DNA of 49,377 nucleotides from Leucobacter sp. wl10 (GTDB lineage: Bacteria > Actinomycetota > Actinomycetes > Actinomycetales > Microbacteriaceae): contig NZ_KZ984012.1 of assembly GCF_003569785.1 (NCBI RefSeq), forward strand, positions 1 to 49,377, in the 5' to 3' direction. A program made the translations under genes and the position numbers. The notes beneath the pieces were generated by a model that worked only from the letters and a program-made list of their open reading frames with translations, was not told the DNA's origin and did no database searches. Positions 44,692-49,377 of this stretch are shown here, piece after piece. How positions within the stretch are numbered: position 1 is the first letter of the stretch; the number at the start of each line of letters is the position of its first letter.

Positions 44692-45040
44692 TGCTTCGCG
44701 ACTTGATGTGATGAACCGGCTGGGCCGGGCCATGGCGGATCCGACGCGTTCCAGGATACTCATGACGCTGCTTGAGCACCCGAGCTACCCTGCCGTGCTC
44801 TCGCGCGAGCTGGAGTTGACGCGTTCGAATGTGTCCAACCACCTCACGTGTCTCCGTGATTGCGGGATCGTTGTTGCTGAACCTGAGGGTAGGCAGACCC
44901 GCTATGAGATCGCGGACCCACACCTCGCGGCTGCGTTGACGTCTCTGATCGACGTCACGCTCGCGGTGGATGAGGATGCGCCGTGCGTGGATTCTGCGTG
45001 CACGGTGCCCGGATGCTGCGACACGGGGGTAGACGCGTGA
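44681..45040 (+). CDS. cmtR: Cadmium/lead-sensing repressor CmtR
   Basis: This 119-residue ArsR/SmtB-family protein closely follows Mycobacterium tuberculosis CmtR: RLGRAMADPTRSRILMTLLE, ELELTRSNVSNHLTCLRDCG and EGRQTRYEIADPHLA. With GTG 44681 as residue 1, Cys57, Cys61 and Cys102 fall on the known Cd/Pb ligands of CmtR; an extra Cys107 and a CC pair are near the end. It represses the efflux genes downstream until Cd or Pb binds. It overlaps the ATPase gene by 4 bp. Confidence 0.93.
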   Translation: MLTIASRLDVMNRLGRAMADPTRSRILMTLLEHPSYPAVLSRELELTRSNVSNHLTCLRDCGIVVAEPEGRQTRYEIADPHLAAALTSLIDVTLAVDEDAPCVDSACTVPGCCDTGVDA

Positions 45041-46944
45041 GCGCGGTGACGGGGTCGCAGGTCGACGAGGTGGAGAGCGACGACGATGACCACGATGGGC
45101 CGTGGTGGAAGGATCGCGAGATCCTGCTGCCGGTCTTCTCCGGTGTCGCGTTCCTGACGGGTCTGATCTTCGAATGGTCCGGCCTCGAGATCCCAGCGTT
45201 GGTGTTGTTCTGGGCGGGGCTGCTGGCCGGGGCGTCGACGTTCACTCCTGGCGCGATCCGGAAGCTGTTCAAGGGCAAGCTCGGCATCGGGCTGCTGATG
45301 ACGATCAGCGCGATTGGCGCGGTCATCCTCGGATACGTGGAGGAGGCCGCGGCGCTGGCGTTCCTGTACTCGATTGCTGAGGCCCTGGAGGACAAGGCGA
45401 TGGACCGCGCCCGGGGCGGGCTGCGGGCGCTACTGAAGCTCGTGCCGGAGACTGCGACTGTGCTGCAGGGCGGCGTGTTCGTGCAGGTGCAGGCGAAGGA
45501 ACTGACGGTCGGCCAGGTCATGGTGGTCCGTCCCGGCGAGCGGATCGCGACCGACGGGATCGTCCGTGCGGGACGCTCCAGCCTGGACACCTCGGCGATC
45601 ACCGGGGAGTCGATCCCCGTCGAGGTCGAGCCCGGGGATGCGGTGTCGGCCGGCGCGATCAACAGCGCCGGCGCGCTGGAGGTCGAGACGACCGCGGCGG
45701 GCACCGACAACTCGCTCACCACCATTGTCGAGCTGGTGGAGCAGGCGCAGACGGAGAAGGGCGAGCGTGCCCGTCTCGCGGACCGGATTGCCCGCCCGCT
45801 GGTGCCCGGTGTTCTGATCCTCGCGGCTCTCGTCGCGATCATCGGGTCGCTGCTGGGCGATCCGGAGGTGTGGATCACCCGCGCGCTTGTCGTGCTGGTC
45901 GCCGCCTCTCCGTGTGCACTGGCGATCTCGGTTCCGCTGACGGTCGTCGCCGCGATCGGCGCGGCGAGCAAGTTCGGCGTGATCATCAAGTCCGGTGCTG
46001 TCTTCGAGCGCTTCGGCACGGTCCGGCACGTCGCGGTCGACAAGACCGGAACCCTCACCCGCAACGAGCCCGCGGTCACCGCAGTCCTCACTGCGGACGG
46101 CGTGACCGAGACGCAGGCGCTGGCCTGGGCGGCAGCGCTGGAGCAGCACAGCACGCACCCCCTCGCCGCCGCGATCACCGCCGCCGCCCCGGGCGTTTCC
46201 GCGGCCGCGGACGTGACCGAGCAGGCCGGACACGGCATCGAAGGCAGCGTCGACGGCGTGACGATCACGGTCGGCAGCCCCCGCTGGCTCGACGTCGGCG
46301 AGCTCGGCGACCGGGTCGCGCTTCTTGAGGGACAGGGCATGACCGTCGTGATCGTCCACCGCGGTGGAGTGCCGGTCGCCGCGATCGGCGTCCGTGACGA
46401 GCTGCGCCCTGAAGTCCCGGAGGTCGTCCGTACGCTCACGGATCAGGGCATCGGCGTGACGATGCTCACCGGGGACAACGCCCGCACCGCTCGTGCGCTG
46501 GCTGCGCAGGCGGGGATCGGTGACGTGCGCGCGGAGCTGCGTCCCGAGGACAAGGCGGCCGCAATCGGCGAGCTGTCGAAGGCGGAATCGGTCGCGATGA
46601 TCGGCGACGGCATCAACGACGCCCCTGCCCTGGCGTCCGCGGACATCGGCATCGCGATGGGGGCGACCGGCTCCGATGCAGCGATCGAGTCCGCGGACGT
46701 GGCCTTCACCGGCCATGACCTGCGTCTCATCCCGCGGGCGTTCGACCACGCGCGGCGGGGTCGGCGGATCATCAACCAGAACATCATCCTGTCGCTGCTG
46801 ATCATCACCGCACTGCTCCCGCTGGCGCTGTTCGGTGTGCTGGGACTCGCGGCTGTCGTTCTGGTCCACGAGGTCGCGGAGGTCGTCGTGATCCTCAACG
46901 GCCTGCGCGCCGCCCGCACCCGCACGCCACAGTTGGCGAGCTGA
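45037..46944 (+). CDS. ctpG: Metal-transporting P-type ATPase (CtpG/CmtA-like)
   Basis: This 635-residue P1B ATPase exports a heavy metal, probably cadmium. Seen are TGES (189-192), the membrane motif SPC (291-293) in VLVAASPCALAISVP, the phosphorylated Asp335 in DKTGTLT and GDGINDAPAL. It lacks an N-terminal metal-binding domain but has an acidic stretch there. SPC instead of CPC is shared with CtpG and the P1B-4 group. GTG at 45037 overlaps the cmtR stop (GTGA), matching the cmtR-ctpG arrangement of mycobacteria. Confidence 0.92.
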   Translation: MSAVTGSQVDEVESDDDDHDGPWWKDREILLPVFSGVAFLTGLIFEWSGLEIPALVLFWAGLLAGASTFTPGAIRKLFKGKLGIGLLMTISAIGAVILGYVEEAAALAFLYSIAEALEDKAMDRARGGLRALLKLVPETATVLQGGVFVQVQAKELTVGQVMVVRPGERIATDGIVRAGRSSLDTSAITGESIPVEVEPGDAVSAGAINSAGALEVETTAAGTDNSLTTIVELVEQAQTEKGERARLADRIARPLVPGVLILAALVAIIGSLLGDPEVWITRALVVLVAASPCALAISVPLTVVAAIGAASKFGVIIKSGAVFERFGTVRHVAVDKTGTLTRNEPAVTAVLTADGVTETQALAWAAALEQHSTHPLAAAITAAAPGVSAAADVTEQAGHGIEGSVDGVTITVGSPRWLDVGELGDRVALLEGQGMTVVIVHRGGVPVAAIGVRDELRPEVPEVVRTLTDQGIGVTMLTGDNARTARALAAQAGIGDVRAELRPEDKAAAIGELSKAESVAMIGDGINDAPALASADIGIAMGATGSDAAIESADVAFTGHDLRLIPRAFDHARRGRRIINQNIILSLLIITALLPLALFGVLGLAAVVLVHEVAEVVVILNGLRAARTRTPQLAS

Positions 46945-47552
46945 TGCTCGCGACCATCGGTTCAGCGATCGGCCTGTTCGCTGCGACCAACATCGACGAC
47001 ATCGTCGTGCTCACGGTGCTGTTCCTTGCCTCCAGTCGGGGCAAGCCACGGCCGTGGCAGATCGTTGCTGGGCAGTATCTCGGGTTCATCACCCTCGTCG
47101 TGATCAGCGTGATCGCCGCGCTCGGTCTCACGATCGTCCCGGACGAATGGGTGGGCTTCCTCGGTCTCATCCCGCTCGCCATCGGCATCTGGACCCTCGT
47201 GCGCGGCCTGCGCCGCAACGGCGACGGTGACGACGATGACGACAAGATCACCGCAGTAGGCCTGTGGGGCGTGGCGGGGATCACGATCGCCAACGGGGCG
47301 GACAACATCTCCCTCTACACGCCGATCTTCCGCACCAGCACTCCCGGCGACGTCGTGATCATGATCGTCGTGTTCCTGATCCTCGTCGCCGTCTGGTGTG
47401 CCGCCGGACGCCTGATCGGCACGCACAAGGCGGTCACCGAGACGCTCGAGCGCGTCGAGCACTGGCTCGTCCCGGTCGTGTTCATCGGCCTGGGCCTGTT
47501 CATCCTGATCGAGTCCGGCGTCATCGTCCGTCTCTTCGAGGTCCTCGCATGA
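46944..47552 (+). CDS. cadD: CadD family cadmium resistance transporter
   Basis: This 202-residue membrane protein has five or six hydrophobic segments and the CadD pattern GLFAATNIDDIVVLTVLFLA near the N-terminus and GITIANGADNISLYTPIFRT in the middle. CadD proteins give cadmium resistance by efflux. It shares one base with the ATPase stop (TGATG) and overlaps lspA by 4 bp, so the four genes form one operon. Confidence 0.9.
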   Translation: MLATIGSAIGLFAATNIDDIVVLTVLFLASSRGKPRPWQIVAGQYLGFITLVVISVIAALGLTIVPDEWVGFLGLIPLAIGIWTLVRGLRRNGDGDDDDDKITAVGLWGVAGITIANGADNISLYTPIFRTSTPGDVVIMIVVFLILVAVWCAAGRLIGTHKAVTETLERVEHWLVPVVFIGLGLFILIESGVIVRLFEVLA

Positions 47553-48073
47553 CTCCGGACACGAACGCAGACGTTGAGTCGGCATCGGAACAGCGGCCGC
47601 AGAGGGGGCGCTGGCGGCTCACTGCCTGGGCACTCCTGATCGCCGTGGTCGTCGTCTTCATCGATCAGGGGACGAAGGCATGGGCCGAGGCCACTCTGTC
47701 GGAGCACGAGCGCATCCCGCTGATCGGCGACCTGCTCGGCCTGCAACTCGCCTACAACCCCGGCGCGGCATTCTCCTTCGGCGAGGGCTCCACCTGGGTG
47801 TTCGCTCTCATCGCCGTCGCGGCCACGGTCACCGCGATCGTGTTCGCGTTCCGAGTCCGACGCCCCGGATGGGCGATCGTGATCGGTGCGCTCGGCGGGG
47901 CCGCTGCCTCGCACGCCGGCGACCGGCTTTTCCGCCAACCAGGATTCGCGCAGGGGCACGTCGTGGACTTCCTCGCCTACGGCAACTGGTTCATCGGGAA
48001 CGTCGCCGACATCGTCATCGTCACCGCCGCGATCGCCGCAGCATTCCTCGTGCTCCGCAAGGACGGGAGCTGA
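47549..48073 (+). CDS. lspA: Metal-island signal peptidase II variant (LspA-like)
   Basis: This 174-residue protein has four membrane helices and the LspA motifs FIDQGTKAWAE, YNPGAAFSFGEG, GDRLFRQPGF and NWFIGNVADIVIV. The two catalytic Asp (125 and 154) are present, but the usual Gly-Asn before the first Asp is replaced by Ser-His (AASHAGDRL). LspA homologues recur in lead and cadmium operons, for example pbrC. It may process a lipoprotein or have a role in metal sequestration. The housekeeping copy must be elsewhere. Confidence 0.88.
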   Translation: MTPDTNADVESASEQRPQRGRWRLTAWALLIAVVVVFIDQGTKAWAEATLSEHERIPLIGDLLGLQLAYNPGAAFSFGEGSTWVFALIAVAATVTAIVFAFRVRRPGWAIVIGALGGAAASHAGDRLFRQPGFAQGHVVDFLAYGNWFIGNVADIVIVTAAIAAAFLVLRKDGS

Positions 48074-48117
48074 CGCGGCCTCCTGAGCACTCACGCCTGT
48101 GCGCTGCAGATGGAGAA

Positions 48118-48152
48118 CTGATGCTCGCGGCCATCGGTTCAGCGCTCGCCCC
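48118..48152 (+). pseudogene. Truncated second copy of the cadD 5' end
   Basis: Bases 48118-48152 repeat the cadD start region at 46941-46975 with three or four changes, including the start codon ATGCTCGCGGCCATCGGTTC. The similarity ends there. A GGAGAA ribosome site lies just before it. This is the stump of a duplicated or replaced cadD and marks a recombination junction between the cadmium and the following arsenic genes. Confidence 0.7.
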
Positions 48153-48168
48153 TGGCGGGGTAGCGTCG

Positions 48169-48846
48169 TCATCCTTTGGTGGTGGTCAGTCTCGGGGCGA
48201 GGCTCTGGATGCGGTCGGCGATGTCTTCGAAGGCCGCATCGAATGCAGCATCGGACCCGTCGCGCACGGGGTCAGGCACGGACCAGTGCACCCCGCCCGT
48301 GCCGGCGAGTTCTTCGTGGGCGGTGTCGCAGACGGTGACCACGAAGTCGTCCGCCTCGGCCACGTCCTCCAGTGCGCGCGGCCGGGTGGCGCGGAGGGTG
48401 AGGCCGTGCCGGTTCGCGGCGGCGATCGCGCCGGGCTCGATGGCGTTTGCCGGGTGGGTGCCGGCCGAGGCTGCCGGGATGTCGCTGGCGTCGTGCCAGA
48501 GGGCGGCGGCGAGCTGGGAGCGGGCGGAGTTGCCGGTGCAGACGAACACCACCCGCCGCACCCCGAGCCCCGGCGACGGGGTCAGCCCCGAGAACGCGTC
48601 GGGGGCGAGGTGCAGGTAGGTGCGGCGCCGGTCGGCCTCAGACCGAGTGCGCACCAGGAATCCGGCGTGCTCGAGCTGGTTCAGGTGATGCGCGAGCAAG
48701 CTGGACGAGATTCCCAGCCCGGCTTGCAGCTCGACCGGGGCGACATCGCCCAGGGTCAGTAGGTCCATGATCCGCAGTCGCACCGGATCGGCCAGCGCCG
48801 CATACCGCGCCACTCGCCCCGTCAAGTCAGTTCGCTCAATGTTCAT
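48169..48846 (-). CDS. ArsR-ArsC fusion (second type)
   Basis: Residues 1-85 of this 225-residue protein are an ArsR-type winged helix (RYAALADPVRLRIMDLLTLG, GISSSLLAHHLNQLEHAGF) without a Cys pair. Residues 95-225 are an ArsC domain with P-loop CTGNSARSQLAAAL (Cys103) and VTVCDTAHEELAG. It lacks the MGCGDACP loop of the other ArsC copies, so it probably uses a different redox partner such as mycothiol. ATG at 48846 is preceded by GAGG. It is divergent from the aquaporin gene. Confidence 0.88.
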   Translation of the reverse strand: MNIERTDLTGRVARYAALADPVRLRIMDLLTLGDVAPVELQAGLGISSSLLAHHLNQLEHAGFLVRTRSEADRRRTYLHLAPDAFSGLTPSPGLGVRRVVFVCTGNSARSQLAAALWHDASDIPAASAGTHPANAIEPGAIAAANRHGLTLRATRPRALEDVAEADDFVVTVCDTAHEELAGTGGVHWSVPDPVRDGSDAAFDAAFEDIADRIQSLAPRLTTTKG

Positions 48847-48883
48847 TACCTCAATAGTGACTGAGCAATGTATCGTCGTCAAG

Positions 48884-49377
48884 GTGAACCACGAAACAAG
48901 CGCAAGATCGACCTCCTCGCCGCTGTGGCGGCGCGCGATCGCCGAGTTCCTCGGCACCGGACTGCTGGTGACCGTCGTGGTCGGCTCCGGCATCGCCGCC
49001 CAGCAACTCTCGCCAGATGACGTCGGCCTGCAGTTGCTGGAGAACTCGCTGGCGACCGCGCTCGGCCTGACCGTGCTCATCCTGATCTTCCAGCCCGTCA
49101 GCGGGGCGCACTTCAACCCGGTCGTTACCCTCGCCGACCGGCTCCTCGGCACCCGACACCGGCCGACCGAGATCACCGCGTACCTCGTCGCGCAGATCGC
49201 CGGAGGGATCGGCGGGGCGGTGCTGGCGAACCTGATGTTCGACGCCCCGACGACGATCGCCACGACGGATCGGTTCTCGGCAGGGCATCTGCTCGGCGAT
49301 GTCGTCGCCACCGCAGGCCTCGTCCTGCTGATCTTCGCCCTCGCCCGCACCGGCCGCAGCGCCCTGGTCGCCCCCGC
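48884..49377 (+). CDS. Aquaporin/glycerol facilitator family protein, partial
   Basis: The frame from GTG 48884 runs off the window end. It reads RRAIAEFLGTGLLVTVVVGS, then SLATALGLTVLILIFQPVSG followed by AHFNPVVTLADRLLGT, which carries the first NPV (NPA-like) box of the MIP family. About 164 residues, or two thirds, are present. MIP channels beside arsC (AqpS type) let arsenite leave the cell down its gradient, which fits the divergent ArsR-ArsC gene. The start is fairly sure from the spacing to the divergent gene. Confidence 0.85.
   Translation, partial: MNHETSARSTSSPLWRRAIAEFLGTGLLVTVVVGSGIAAQQLSPDDVGLQLLENSLATALGLTVLILIFQPVSGAHFNPVVTLADRLLGTRHRPTEITAYLVAQIAGGIGGAVLANLMFDAPTTIATTDRFSAGHLLGDVVATAGLVLLIFALARTGRSALVAP

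Overview
The window comes from a high-GC actinobacterium, most likely a member of the Microbacteriaceae (Leucobacter-like). The gene order scpA-scpB-rluB-tyrA-cmk-der, heavy use of GTG starts, ATGA/GTGA gene overlaps and a DtxR-type iron box all fit. The genus is an inference; nothing in the sequence fixes it. All gene calls come from reading translated sequence and motifs, without database searches.

Region 1 (1-16.9 kb) is chromosomal. It starts with a tightly overlapping housekeeping operon (condensin partners ScpA/ScpB, pseudouridine synthase, prephenate dehydrogenase, CMP kinase, GTPase Der). A convergent iron-siderophore uptake operon follows (lipoprotein, two permeases, ATPase, siderophore-interacting reductase) with a DtxR/IdeR-like box at its head. 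Next come a DUF817 membrane protein, a small DUF4190-like protein, a repeat/hairpin intergenic region, a TetR-MFS drug efflux pair with a double palindromic operator, an RraA-like protein, a Nudix-NYN fusion and a PPOX-fold protein.

Region 2 (16.9-26.2 kb) is the left end of an integrative element at tRNA-Pro(GGG). A truncated tRNA-Pro copy sits just before the intact one. Then come a tyrosine integrase, an excisionase, a DUF4913-like protein, an SSB, a VirD4/TraG-type coupling protein, an unknown protein, a DprA homologue and a large secreted protein with a probable thioester adhesin domain and a LALTG sortase motif. No relaxase or VirB4 is in view, so the conjugation set here is incomplete.

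Region 3 (26.3-40.9 kb) is an arsenic island: an ArsR repressor divergent from two flavin monooxygenases and an MFS exporter; a second ArsR with a three-domain ArsC fusion; a complete pstSCAB phosphate importer whose operon ends in a regulator with a degenerate receiver domain; a decayed arsO-like pseudogene; a single-domain arsenate reductase; an ArsR-ArsC fusion; an ACR3 arsenite pump; and thioredoxin plus thioredoxin reductase. Together they would take up phosphate selectively, reduce arsenate with a dedicated thioredoxin couple and expel arsenite.

Region 4 (41.0-44.3 kb) is a three-gene recombinase cassette: an active-looking tyrosine recombinase, a small Xre-type HTH protein, and a protein with eight CxxC pairs followed by a degenerate recombinase-like region. 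It lies between the arsenic and cadmium modules and is the best candidate in the window for a poorly described system.

Region 5 (44.4-49.4 kb) is a cadmium/lead module (CmtR repressor with all three metal cysteines, a CtpG-like P-type ATPase, CadD, an LspA variant) followed by an ArsR-ArsC fusion divergent from an aquaporin cut by the window end.
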